From the NCBI RefSeq assembly GCF_014283215.1, contig NZ_JACOMF010000003.1, positions 62,001 through 126,000 on the forward strand: 64,000 bases of DNA. The letters run 5' to 3'. Under the pieces are notes generated by a model. That model saw nothing but the letters and a program-made list of their open reading frames with translations, ran no database searches and was not told the origin of the DNA. The stretch is from Siccirubricoccus deserti. GTDB lineage: Bacteria > Pseudomonadota > Alphaproteobacteria > Acetobacterales > Acetobacteraceae. The position numbers and the translations under genes are program-made. Shown one piece after another: positions 28,844-37,051 of the stretch; position 1 is the stretch's first letter, and every line of letters starts with the position of its first letter.

Positions 28844-30058
28844 TCAGGCCGGCAGCGGGGCCCGCTCCGCCTTCAGCATGTAGTCCCGGGTCAGCGGCAC
28901 CGTATCCGCCCGGGCCGCGAGCTGCATCTGCCAGACCATGTGGCCGGCGTGGCGGAAGGCCAGCTCGCAGCTCGCCAGGTAGAATTCGAACATCCGGCAC
29001 AGCCGCTCATCGTACAGCGCCCGGATGGCGTCGCGGCTGGCGGCGAAGCGGTGGCGCCAGTGATGCAGGGTGGTGGCGTAGTGCAGCCGCAGGATCTCGA
29101 TGTCGGTGGCCCAGAGGCCACTGCGCTCGACCGCCGGCAGCACCTCGGACAGCGCCGGGGAATAGCCGCCGGGGAAGATGTATTTGGCCAGCCAGGGGTT
29201 GGTCGCCTCCGGCCCGTGCGCCCGGCCGATGCTGTGCACCAGCGCCACGCCCTCCGGCTTCAGCGCGTCCCGGACGGTGGTGAAGAAGCGGCGGTAGTGC
29301 GGCACGCCCACCGCCTCGAACATCGCCACCGACAGCACCCGGTCCACCGGGCGGCGCCATTCGCGGTAGTCCATCAGCTCGAACCGCACCCGGTCGGCCA
29401 GACCTTCCGCCGCCGCCCGCGCCCGCGCCACCGCCAGCTGCTCGGCCGAGAGGGTGAGGCCGATGACCCGGGCGCCCCAGCCCCGCGCCAGGGCCAGTGC
29501 CATGCCGCCCCAGCCGCAGCCGATCTCCAGCACCTCCAGCCCCGGCCGGTCGAGCAGCAGCTTGCCGGCGATGTGCCGCTGCTTGGCCGCCTGGGCGGCT
29601 TCCAGGGTTTCCGCGCCGGTGCGGAAATAGGCGCAGGAATACTGCATGTCGGCGTCGAGGAAGTGGCGGAACAGCCGGGCGTCCAGGTCGTAGTGGTGCG
29701 CCACGTTGCGGCGCGACCGGCCGGCCGGGTTGTACTGGTCCAGCCAGCGGCGCAGCCGGCGCAGCCGGTCCAGCATGTCTGACACAGGGTGGTGGCCGGC
29801 CTCGGCGAGGTTGACGGCGAACACCTCGATCACCTCGATCAGGCTGCAGCGGAGCGGCTCCAGCGTGCCGTTCATGTACAGCTCGCCGCCGGCGAGGCCG
29901 GGGTTGAGCGCGAGGCGCCGGGCTGCGTGCCAGTTCTTCAGCGTCAGCCCGCCGCTGGGGCCGGGGCCGCCGCCGTAGCGGCGTTCCTGCCCATCCGGGT
30001 AGCGGACGGTCAGGGTGCCGATGCGGATCAGCCTGGACAGGAGGGGGTGCAGCAGCAT
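28844..30058 (-). CDS. cfa: Cyclopropane-fatty-acyl-phospholipid synthase
   Basis: A 404-residue SAM-dependent enzyme that converts cis-unsaturated acyl chains of membrane phospholipids to cyclopropane chains. The SAM motif is VLEIGCGWGGMALALA. The preceding block HHYDLDARLFRHFLD and the later YIFPGGYSP are strong CFA-synthase signatures. The first 100 residues form the small N-terminal lipid-binding domain. It is 124 bases upstream of dnaB and 100 bases downstream of the MFS gene, all on the minus strand. Confidence 0.93.
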   Translation of the reverse strand: MLLHPLLSRLIRIGTLTVRYPDGQERRYGGGPGPSGGLTLKNWHAARRLALNPGLAGGELYMNGTLEPLRCSLIEVIEVFAVNLAEAGHHPVSDMLDRLRRLRRWLDQYNPAGRSRRNVAHHYDLDARLFRHFLDADMQYSCAYFRTGAETLEAAQAAKQRHIAGKLLLDRPGLEVLEIGCGWGGMALALARGWGARVIGLTLSAEQLAVARARAAAEGLADRVRFELMDYREWRRPVDRVLSVAMFEAVGVPHYRRFFTTVRDALKPEGVALVHSIGRAHGPEATNPWLAKYIFPGGYSPALSEVLPAVERSGLWATDIEILRLHYATTLHHWRHRFAASRDAIRALYDERLCRMFEFYLASCELAFRHAGHMVWQMQLAARADTVPLTRDYMLKAERAPLPA

Positions 30059-30158
30059 CCGGTCGCTCGTCTCCGTCTTGTCAGGCGCGAAGTGTCAGCC
30101 TCGCGCCATGCTGAACGGAAATTCGTGTGTGGTGCGATTGCATTCGCGTGCGCGACGG

Positions 30159-31328
30159 TCAGCCGGCCGCCGAGCGCCCTGGCAGGGCCGCGCGCAGCCG
30201 CCAGGTCAGTGGCAGGGCCAGCGCGCAAAGCCCGGCCATCGCCCAGAACCCCGCCCCGCCAAACCGGGCATAGAGCGGGCCGGCGGCGAAGGTCAGCAGC
30301 CCGGAGGCGAGGCCAACGCCGATGGAGGCGTGCAAGGTCTGCGCCGTGGCGGCCTGGCCCGGCGGCATCCCGCCCAGCACCCGCATTGCCCCGAGATGCA
30401 TGGCGCCGAAGCTCAGCGCGTGCAGCAGCTGCGCCCCGGCGAGTGCCGGCAGCCAGCTGGTCTCGGCCAGCACCGCCCAGCGCAGCAGCCCGGCGGCGGC
30501 GGCCAGCGCCGCCATCCCGGCCGCCCCCAGCCGTTCCACCAGCGGCTTGCCCCAGAGGAACAGTGCCACCTCCGCCACCACCCCCTCGGCCCAGAGCAGC
30601 CCGATGACCGAAGGCGAGAGCCCCGCCGCCTGCCAGTGCAGCGTGCCGAAGCCGTAGTAGAGAGCGTGGCTGCCCTGGATCAGCGCCGAGAGCGGCAGCA
30701 GGCGGCGGAAAGCCGGCTCGGCGAAGGGCGCGGCGAAGCCGGCGCGGCCGCCGCCCCCTGTCGGCAACGGCGGCAGCCCCCGCGCCGCCAGCGCGGTCAG
30801 CGCCAGGCAGCCGGAGGCGATCCAGATCACCGCGACCGGGCCGGAAGCCTGCACCGCCAGCCCGGCAACCACCGCGGCCAGGATGAAGCTGGCCGAGCCG
30901 GCCGAGCGCACGCGGCCATAGTCGAAGCCAAGGCGGCGGGAGGCGGCGAGGGCCAGCGCATCCGACAGCGGCACCACCGGCGCGTTCACCATGCTGTGCA
31001 GCATGGCGACCAGCAGCAGGGCGGCGAAGCCCTGGCCGAGGGCGAAGCCGGTGACGGTGAAGGTGGCGAGCGCCGCCGCCAGCAGCAGCACGTTGCGCGG
31101 GTCGCCGATGCCATCGGCGCCGCGGCCGATCGCCGGCGCCGCCAGCAGCCGCACCGCGGAGGCGGCGGCGAGCACCGTGGCGATCTGTGTCGGGGTCAGG
31201 CCCTGGTTGGCCAGCACTGCCGGCAGGAAGGGCATCAGCACGCCGACAGCGGCGAATTGCGCGGCGAAGAGCAGCGCGAAGCGGAGCGGGGGCGAGACGA
31301 TCGGGGCGGGGTCCCGCAGCTTCGGCAT
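30159..31328 (-). CDS. MFS transporter, HcaT/LacY-like branch
   Basis: A 389-residue permease with 12 predicted membrane segments. The sequence FDYGRVRSAGSASFI in the first half is the signature of the LacY/HcaT-like branch (phenylpropionate or nucleoside transporters). The substrate is unknown. The gene is divergent from the Suv3-like helicase and upstream of cfa. Its N-terminus MPKLRDPAPIVSPPLRFALLF fits a short cytosolic lead into helix 1. Confidence 0.85.
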   Translation of the reverse strand: MPKLRDPAPIVSPPLRFALLFAAQFAAVGVLMPFLPAVLANQGLTPTQIATVLAAASAVRLLAAPAIGRGADGIGDPRNVLLLAAALATFTVTGFALGQGFAALLLVAMLHSMVNAPVVPLSDALALAASRRLGFDYGRVRSAGSASFILAAVVAGLAVQASGPVAVIWIASGCLALTALAARGLPPLPTGGGGRAGFAAPFAEPAFRRLLPLSALIQGSHALYYGFGTLHWQAAGLSPSVIGLLWAEGVVAEVALFLWGKPLVERLGAAGMAALAAAAGLLRWAVLAETSWLPALAGAQLLHALSFGAMHLGAMRVLGGMPPGQAATAQTLHASIGVGLASGLLTFAAGPLYARFGGAGFWAMAGLCALALPLTWRLRAALPGRSAAG

Positions 31329-31441
31329 TCTCCCCGCCTATAGCCCGCGATCGCCCGGGGTGGAAACACCCAGGCCGCGAGTCGATGGCCGGCGGCCCGC
31401 GCGGTTGCAAATCACGCCGTCCCGGCCCAAGGATGCGGGGC

Positions 31442-34400
31442 ATGCCGAGCCCCTATCCCCCCATGTTCGATGCCCGCGTCAAGGCTGTGTTGGGTCCAAC
31501 CAACACCGGCAAGACACATCTGGCGATCACCCGCCTGCTGGCACATGCCAGCGGCATCATCGGCTTTCCCCTGCGCCTGCTGGCGCGGGAGAACTACGAC
31601 CGCATGGTCGCCGCCAAGGGTGAGAAGCACGTCGCCCTGATCACGGGGGAGGAAAAAATCATCCCGCCGGAGGCGAAGTGGTTCGCCTGCACGGTGGAGG
31701 CGATGCCGCTCGACCGGCGTGCCGAATTCGTCGCGGTGGACGAGATTCAGCTCTGCGCCGACCCTGACCGCGGCCATGTCTTCACCGACCGGCTGCTGAA
31801 CGCCCGCGGCATGGTCGAGACCATGTTCCTCGGCGCCGAGACGATCCGCCCGCTGCTGCAACGCCTGGTGCCGCAGGCCGAGGTCGAGACCCGGCCGCGG
31901 CTCTCCCAGCTGACCCATGCCGGGCCGCAGAAGCTGACGCGGCTGCCGCCGCGCAGCGCCGTGGTCGCCTTCTCCGCCGCCGAGGTCTATGCCATTGCCG
32001 AGGCGATCCGCCGGCGGCGCGGCGGCTGCGCCGTGGTGATGGGCCGGCTGAGCCCGCGCACCCGCAACGCCCAGGTGGCGCTCTACCAGAACCGCGAGGT
32101 GGATTTTCTGGTGGCGACGGACGCCATCGGGATGGGGCTGAACATGGATGTGGACCATGTCGCCTTCGCCGCCTTGCAGAAATTCGACGGCCACCAGGCG
32201 CGGCTGCTGAATGCCCAGGAGGCCGCCCAGATCGCCGGCCGCGCCGGCCGCGGCATGCGCGACGGCACCTTCGGCACCACCGGCGACTGCCCGCCGCTGC
32301 CCGACGAGATCGTCAACAAGATCGAAGCGCATAATTTCGAGGCGCTGCAGACCCTGGCCTGGCGCAACGGCGAACTGGACTTCACCAGCGTCGATGCGCT
32401 GCTCGACAGCCTGGCGGCACCGCCGCCGCAGCCCGGCCTGTCCAAGGGCCATGACGCCGACGACCACATCACCCTCTCGATGCTGGCGCGCGAGACCGAG
32501 ATGCGGGCCCTGGCCAGCAGCCGCAGCCGCGTGGCGCTGCTGTGGGAAGCCTGCCAGGTGCCGGATTTCCGCAAGCTGGCGGACGACACCCATGTCCGGC
32601 TCTGCGGCCGCATCTTCAAGCACCTGGCCGAGGACGGCGTGCTGCCGGATGACTGGATTGCCGGGCAGATCGCGCTCTGCGGCAGCACCGAGGGCGACCT
32701 CGACACGCTGATGGCGCGCCTCGCCAACATCCGGGTCTGGTCCTATGTCGCCGCCCGGGCCGACTGGACCCGCGATGCCGCCAGCTTCCAGGCCGAGGCG
32801 CGCAAGGCGGAGGATGCCGTCTCCGACGCGCTGCACGAGCGCCTGACCGCCCGCTTCGTCGACCGCCGCGCCGCGCATCTGATCCGCCGGCTGGATGATT
32901 CCGAGGGCGAGGAGCTGCTCTCCGCCGTCACCCGCAAGGGCGAGGTGGTGGTCGAGGGGCATACGGTCGGCCGGGTCGAGGGCTTCCTGTTCCACCCGGA
33001 GGCCGAGGCGGCCACCGAGGAGGAGCGCAAGCTGGTCCTCCGCGCCGCCCGCCGTGCGCTGCGGGAGGAGATGCCGCGCCGGGTCGCGGCGCTGGAGGTG
33101 GCGAAGGACGATGTCTTCGCGCTGACCGGCAGCCATCGGATCACCTGGAACAACCACGGCGAGCTGGCCGAGGTCGGCCGGCTGCGCCCGGGGCCCGAGC
33201 CCGCCAAGCCGCTGGTCGAGGTCATCCCCTCCGAATTCCTCGATGGCGCACAGCGGGAGCGGGTGCGGGCCCGGCTGGCGAAGTTCATCGAGGGCGTGTT
33301 CGGCCGAGAATTGGCCATCCTGACCACGGTCGAGGCCAAGGCGGAAGCCGAGGGCGCGCTGCGCGGGCCGGCCTATCTGCTGCGGGAATCCCTCGGCCTG
33401 GCGCCGGGCGGCACCGAGGGCAACATCGCCCCCGACCTGCGGCAGAAGCTGAAGGCGATCGGCGTCCGCGCCGGCCGTTACGCGCTGTTCGTGCCGGAGG
33501 CGTTGAAGCCGCGCGCCATGGCGCTCAGGGCGCAGATCTGGTCGCTGATCCGCAACATCGAGACGCCGGCGCTGCCGGCCCCCGGGCTGGTCGCGCTGCA
33601 ATTGCGCGAGCCGGAGGAAGGGGAGGCCAATCCGCAGCCGCCGGCCGGCTGGCCGAGTGGCTTCGCCCAGGCAATGGGCTGGCTGCCGGCCGGGCCGGTG
33701 CTGCTGCGCCTCGACGTGGCGGAACGCATCGCCGGCGAGTTGGCCTATCTCACCCGCCGCGCCCCGGCGCCGCCGCCGAGCGACCTTGCCAGCCGGCTGG
33801 GCGTGAAGGCGGATATGCTGGGGGTGGCGCTGACCGCGCTCGGCTTCCGGCTGCTGGAGCCGGTGCCGCTGGAGGAGGGGCAGTACGGCCCGCCGATGCC
33901 GCTGCGCGTCGCCCAGCCGCGGCCGCAGCACCATCAGCACCAGCGCGGGCCGCGCCCAGGCGGGCATCAGGGCCAGGGGCACCGCGACGGCCAGCGCCAG
34001 GGACCGCGCGAGGGCCAGCGCCCAGGCGGCGGACCGCGCCCCGAGGGCCAGCCGCCGCGCCGGCATGAGGGGCGCGGGCCCGAGGGCAGGCCAGAGGGGC
34101 GGCACGAGGGGCGGCACGAAGGCCGGCCGCCGCGCGATCGCGATCGCCGGCCGATGCGCGAGCCGAGGGAGGCGCCGCCGCCTCCGCCGCCGCCGCTGCC
34201 GCCTGCGAACAGCCCGGCGATGATCTTCTACGGCCCGCCGATTCCACCCGAACTGCGCCGCGCCGTGCCGCAGCCGCAGCGCCGCGGCGGCCCGGGTGGC
34301 CCGCCCTGGCAGAAGGGCGGCCAGCATCGCCAGGACGGGCCGCGGCGCCCGGACCAGCCGCGCGGGCCGCGGCCGGACCGTCCGCCGCGCGACCAGGAGG

Positions 34401-34501
34401 ACCGCCGCGACCGTCCCGCCGCCGCGGCCAAGCCGCCGGAGCCGCGCGGGCCGGACCCGGATTCGCCCTTCGCCGTACTGGCGCAGCTCAAGCTGCGGTA
34501 G
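31442..34501 (+). CDS. Suv3-like RNA helicase with long basic C-terminal tail
   Basis: A 1019-residue helicase of the alphaproteobacterial/mitochondrial SUV3 type. Motif I is LGPTNTGKTHLA, motif II is VDEIQLCADP (DEIQ), and motif VI is QIAGRAGRG. A Suv3 C-terminal helical region follows. From about residue 825 to the end the protein becomes a disordered Gly/Pro/Arg/His/Gln tail with repeated RHEGR and GQR units. The tail should bind RNA or partners. AAGGA at 31429-31433 is 8 bases before ATG 31442; ATG 31433 is an alternative. It probably works in RNA turnover. The S4 gene follows after three bases. Confidence 0.9.
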   Translation: MPSPYPPMFDARVKAVLGPTNTGKTHLAITRLLAHASGIIGFPLRLLARENYDRMVAAKGEKHVALITGEEKIIPPEAKWFACTVEAMPLDRRAEFVAVDEIQLCADPDRGHVFTDRLLNARGMVETMFLGAETIRPLLQRLVPQAEVETRPRLSQLTHAGPQKLTRLPPRSAVVAFSAAEVYAIAEAIRRRRGGCAVVMGRLSPRTRNAQVALYQNREVDFLVATDAIGMGLNMDVDHVAFAALQKFDGHQARLLNAQEAAQIAGRAGRGMRDGTFGTTGDCPPLPDEIVNKIEAHNFEALQTLAWRNGELDFTSVDALLDSLAAPPPQPGLSKGHDADDHITLSMLARETEMRALASSRSRVALLWEACQVPDFRKLADDTHVRLCGRIFKHLAEDGVLPDDWIAGQIALCGSTEGDLDTLMARLANIRVWSYVAARADWTRDAASFQAEARKAEDAVSDALHERLTARFVDRRAAHLIRRLDDSEGEELLSAVTRKGEVVVEGHTVGRVEGFLFHPEAEAATEEERKLVLRAARRALREEMPRRVAALEVAKDDVFALTGSHRITWNNHGELAEVGRLRPGPEPAKPLVEVIPSEFLDGAQRERVRARLAKFIEGVFGRELAILTTVEAKAEAEGALRGPAYLLRESLGLAPGGTEGNIAPDLRQKLKAIGVRAGRYALFVPEALKPRAMALRAQIWSLIRNIETPALPAPGLVALQLREPEEGEANPQPPAGWPSGFAQAMGWLPAGPVLLRLDVAERIAGELAYLTRRAPAPPPSDLASRLGVKADMLGVALTALGFRLLEPVPLEEGQYGPPMPLRVAQPRPQHHQHQRGPRPGGHQGQGHRDGQRQGPREGQRPGGGPRPEGQPPRRHEGRGPEGRPEGRHEGRHEGRPPRDRDRRPMREPREAPPPPPPPLPPANSPAMIFYGPPIPPELRRAVPQPQRRGGPGGPPWQKGGQHRQDGPRRPDQPRGPRPDRPPRDQEDRRDRPAAAAKPPEPRGPDPDSPFAVLAQLKLR

Positions 34502-34504
34502 CGC

Positions 34505-34822
34505 GTGGCTGAGGCGGGCGAGGATCGGGACTGGCAGCGCCTGGACAAGTGGCTGTGGTGCGCGCGGGTCGCCAAGACCCGTGCCGCCTGCGCCCGCCTG
34601 GTCGAGCAAGGAGGCGTCCGCATCAATCGCCAGCCCACGGTGAAGGCACATGCCAGGCTGCGGCCGGGCGATGTGCTGACCTTCGCGCTAGGCTCGGCGG
34701 AGCGCGGGGTGGTGCGGGTCTGGCGGGTGGTGGCGCTGGGTGACCGCCGTGGCCCGGCGCCTGAGGCGCGGCTGCTGTTCGAGGATCTGTCGGCGCCGCC
34801 CCCGCCCGAGCCGGAGGCATGA
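34505..34822 (+). CDS. S4-domain RNA-binding protein (Hsp15-like)
   Basis: A 105-residue protein that is mostly an S4 RNA-binding domain, RLDKWLWCARVAKTRAAC followed by VRINRQP. Hsp15 of E. coli binds the 50S subunit carrying a nascent chain after heat shock. The GTG at 34505 is the only start giving the full domain. It follows the helicase stop by three bases, so the two are almost certainly co-transcribed. The C-terminus is proline-rich and acidic. Confidence 0.88.
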   Translation: MAEAGEDRDWQRLDKWLWCARVAKTRAACARLVEQGGVRINRQPTVKAHARLRPGDVLTFALGSAERGVVRVWRVVALGDRRGPAPEARLLFEDLSAPPPPEPEA

Positions 34823-34936
34823 TGTGGGCAGAACCGCCTTGCCAGCGGCTCCGCGCCGGGCCATGTCTCGCACCGCAACACCGCCCCTGGGCATCGCCGC
34901 CGATGGCGCCTCGCCAGGCCTGAAGGACCGCCTGCC

Positions 34937-35269
34937 GTGACTTATGTCGTTCTCGAGAATTGCATCAAGTGCAAATACATGGACTGCGTCGAGGTGTGTC
35001 CGGTGGACTGCTTCTACGTCGGCGAGAACATGCTGGTCATCCATCCGGACGAGTGCATCGATTGCGGGGTGTGCGAGCCCGAATGCCCGGCCGAGGCCAT
35101 CGTCCCGGACAGCGATGACCGGGCGGCGGAATACGCCGAACTCAACCGTACCTATGCAGCGGAATGGCCGAACATCACCCGCAAGGGGGAGCCGCCGGCC
35201 GATGCCGAGGAATGGAAGGACAAGCCGGGCAAGCGGGCGCTGTTCAGCCCGGAACCTGGCAAACCCTGA
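34937..35269 (+). CDS. fdxA: Seven-iron ferredoxin FdxA
   Basis: A 110-residue electron carrier. The nine cysteines match the FdxA pattern: C9, C17 and C50 suit a 3Fe-4S cluster, and C21, C40, C43 and C46 suit a 4Fe-4S cluster, with C12 and C25 extra. The extended C-terminal tail ([16 protein letters not shown]) is typical. The start is GTG at 34937, because the conserved [16 protein letters not shown] begins there. The helicase-S4-fdxA-carD order is common in alphaproteobacteria. Confidence 0.95.
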   Translation: MTYVVLENCIKCKYMDCVEVCPVDCFYVGENMLVIHPDECIDCGVCEPECPAEAIVPDSDDRAAEYAELNRTYAAEWPNITRKGEPPADAEEWKDKPGKRALFSPEPGKP

Positions 35270-35301
35270 TTGGGTTCCGGCAACAAATCTGACCAAATGC
35301 T

Positions 35302-35321
35302 GCCCGCCGCCTGTGGCGGGC
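35302..35321 (+). terminator. Weak hairpin after fdxA
   Basis: Arms GCCCGCC (35302-35308) and GGCGGGC (35315-35321) enclose a 6-base loop. It begins 33 bases after the fdxA stop and has no T tract. It may end or attenuate the fdxA transcript ahead of the carD promoter. Confidence 0.4.
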
Positions 35322-35332
35322 GCTGGGCGGGC

Positions 35333-35361
35333 GTGACTCTGCCAAAAAATAATGCTATGCT
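35333..35361 (+). promoter_or_regulatory. Candidate carD promoter
   Basis: GTGACT (35333-35338) and TATGCT (35356-35361) are spaced by 17 bases in a locally A-rich stretch (CCAAAAAATAATG). If used, it gives carD a leader of roughly 180 bases, in which I see no clear structured element. Confidence 0.45.
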
Positions 35362-35545
35362 TTCAATCCGATGGCAGGGCTGGCTGGTGCTGGCTGGTTG
35401 CCGCCGGCGGCACCATGGCGGCGTAACGGTAGGACAAGTGAACCGGACGCGTCTTTGGCCGATAAATTGGTCTGGCTGAAGCGTGCTGGCGCGCAGGATG
35501 CAGTGTCGGCCACGCTCGGGCAGCGCCGCAGGAGAGTTGTCCGGC

Positions 35546-36784
35546 ATGAAGGCACCCGCCCGCGCCAAAGGCTCGAAGACGAAGCGCCCGGTTTCCGGAA
35601 GCGCCCAGGCGCCTTCCCGGCCGGCGGCCAAGGCCAAGCAGGTGGCGCCGCAACGGCGGACCGCGGCTCCGGCCGCCAAGTCGGCGGCGAATCCGGGCAC
35701 GACCAAAGCTGGCGTAACGAAACCCGCAGTGAAGCCTGCCGCCTCCAAGCCGGCAAGCCCGAAGATCCTGGCTCCGAAGACTGCGGCCCCGAAAGCCCAA
35801 CCACCGAAATCCGCCGCACCACAGCCTCCGGCTGCGAAAGCCGCGCCAGTGAAACCGGCAACCCCACAACTGGCCGCACCGAAACCCGGTGCCGCTGCCG
35901 CCAAGCCCGCATCCGTGAAACCTGCTGCCGACAAGGCGGCGCCCGCGTCGCCTGCGGCTGCGAAACCCGCATCGGACAAGCCCATCCCCGTCAAATCCGC
36001 AGCCACCCAACCAGCGCCGGCCAAGCCGACGGAGGCGAAGCCCGCCGCCAGCCCTGCGATCCCGGCGGCCGCGCCGCCGAAGGCGGTCGGCAAGCCGCCC
36101 GTCGCCGCCGAGGCCAAATCCGGCGTCCAGCGCCCGGCACCCCGCCCCGGCGGCTTCGCCGAAGCCCAGGCCGCAGCGCCCGTGCCGCCCCCCATGCCGC
36201 CCGCCAGCGAGGCCGGCCGTTCCGCCGCCCCCGCCGCACCGCCCCCGGTGCGGCGCGAGGGTCCCTCTTTTCCTCCTCCGAGACAGCCCGCAAAGCCCGT
36301 GGAATTCAAGACTGGCGACCATGTCGTCTACCCGACCCATGGGGTCGGCACCGTGCAAGGCATCGAGACCATGTCCGCCGCAGGCCATGCCCTGCAGGTC
36401 ATCGTCGTCACCTTCGAGGAAAACCGGATGACGCTGCGCGTCCCGGTCGGCAAGGCGGCCTCCTCCGGCCTGCGCAAGCTGACCGCGCCGGACGCCATCA
36501 AGGAGGCGCTGGAAACGCTGAAGGGCCGCGCCCGGATCAAGCGGACCATGTGGTCCCGCCGGGCCCAGGAGTATGAGGCGAAGATCAACTCCGGCGATCC
36601 GGTGGCGATCGCCGAGGTGGTGCGCGACCTGCACCGCAACGCCGGCCAGCCGGACCAGTCCTTCTCCGAACGGCAGATCTACGAGCAGGCGATGGATCGC
36701 CTGGCCGCCGAGGTCGCTGCCATCGACCGCACCGACAAGGTGCAGGCAACGGAGAAGCTATTGGCGCATCTGAAAGCCGGCTGA
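35546..36784 (+). CDS. CarD-family transcription regulator with long Lys/Ala/Pro N-terminal tail
   Basis: A 412-residue protein. Residues 1 to about 250 are almost entirely Ala, Lys and Pro in short repeats (KPA, APK, AAKPA), like histone H1 or HctB tails. From V252 the CarD domain begins (VEFKTGDHVVYPTHGVG) and continues to the end. Normal CarD/CdnL proteins are about 160-180 residues; they bind RNA polymerase beta and stabilise open complexes at promoters. The tail is probably disordered and DNA-binding. GGAG at 35531 precedes ATG 35546. Two alternative frames across the tail are shadows. Confidence 0.92.
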   Translation: MKAPARAKGSKTKRPVSGSAQAPSRPAAKAKQVAPQRRTAAPAAKSAANPGTTKAGVTKPAVKPAASKPASPKILAPKTAAPKAQPPKSAAPQPPAAKAAPVKPATPQLAAPKPGAAAAKPASVKPAADKAAPASPAAAKPASDKPIPVKSAATQPAPAKPTEAKPAASPAIPAAAPPKAVGKPPVAAEAKSGVQRPAPRPGGFAEAQAAAPVPPPMPPASEAGRSAAPAAPPPVRREGPSFPPPRQPAKPVEFKTGDHVVYPTHGVGTVQGIETMSAAGHALQVIVVTFEENRMTLRVPVGKAASSGLRKLTAPDAIKEALETLKGRARIKRTMWSRRAQEYEAKINSGDPVAIAEVVRDLHRNAGQPDQSFSERQIYEQAMDRLAAEVAAIDRTDKVQATEKLLAHLKAG

Positions 36785-36817
36785 GCCGCCAGGGTAATGG
36801 GTCGGCGGCCCACCTTC

Positions 36818-36894
36818 ATGCACGGGCTTGACCCGCGCATCTGATTTTATCGCAAGAACAGTGACTTAAGGATGGCCGGGTCAAACCCGGCCAT
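36818..36894. repeat. Double-hairpin intergenic repeat, copy B
   Basis: Hairpin 1 has arms ATGCACGGG (36818-36826) and CCCGCGCAT (36832-36840), with one mismatch. Hairpin 2 has perfect 10-bp arms ATGGCCGGGT (36872-36881) and ACCCGGCCAT (36885-36894). The spacer is 31 bases and rich in A+T. The copy lies 34 bases after the carD stop and is the same family as 19836-19910 and 50334-50404. Confidence 0.8.
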
Positions 36895-36960
36895 TCTGGT
36901 CTCCGGACGCGCGCACCGCCGCGGCGTTCCACCGTGCCGGCGCCTATCCGACAACGGATC

Positions 36961-37010
36961 GCGTTCATGTCTGAACGCTGTTCCGCTGCAGCCTGTTGAC
37001 TGCGGAACAG
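36961..37010. repeat. Two further hairpins in the carD-MFS gap
   Basis: GCGTTCA/TGAACGC (36961-36967, 36972-36978) has a 4-base loop. CTGTTCCGC/GCGGAACAG (about 36978-36986 and 37002-37010) has a 15-base loop. The two overlap in the middle and lie between convergent genes. They could act as a bidirectional transcription end. Nothing coding is visible in 36785-37051. Confidence 0.5.
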
Positions 37011-37051
37011 ATAGGCGCTCCGGGACGTTCACGTCCCCTCCGCGATCCGCC

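Noticed and set aside
27131-29782. 883-residue plus-strand open frame opposite dnaB and cfa
   Set aside because: It is the antisense shadow of two certain genes and has no domain signature. High G+C makes long open antisense frames common here.
31412-34651. 1079-residue minus-strand frame opposite the Suv3-like helicase
   Set aside because: It is a shadow frame and shows no recognisable domain.
36785-37051. Possible short gene in the carD-MFS gap
   Set aside because: Small open frames exist, but none has a ribosome-binding site or codon pattern; the gap is filled by hairpins.
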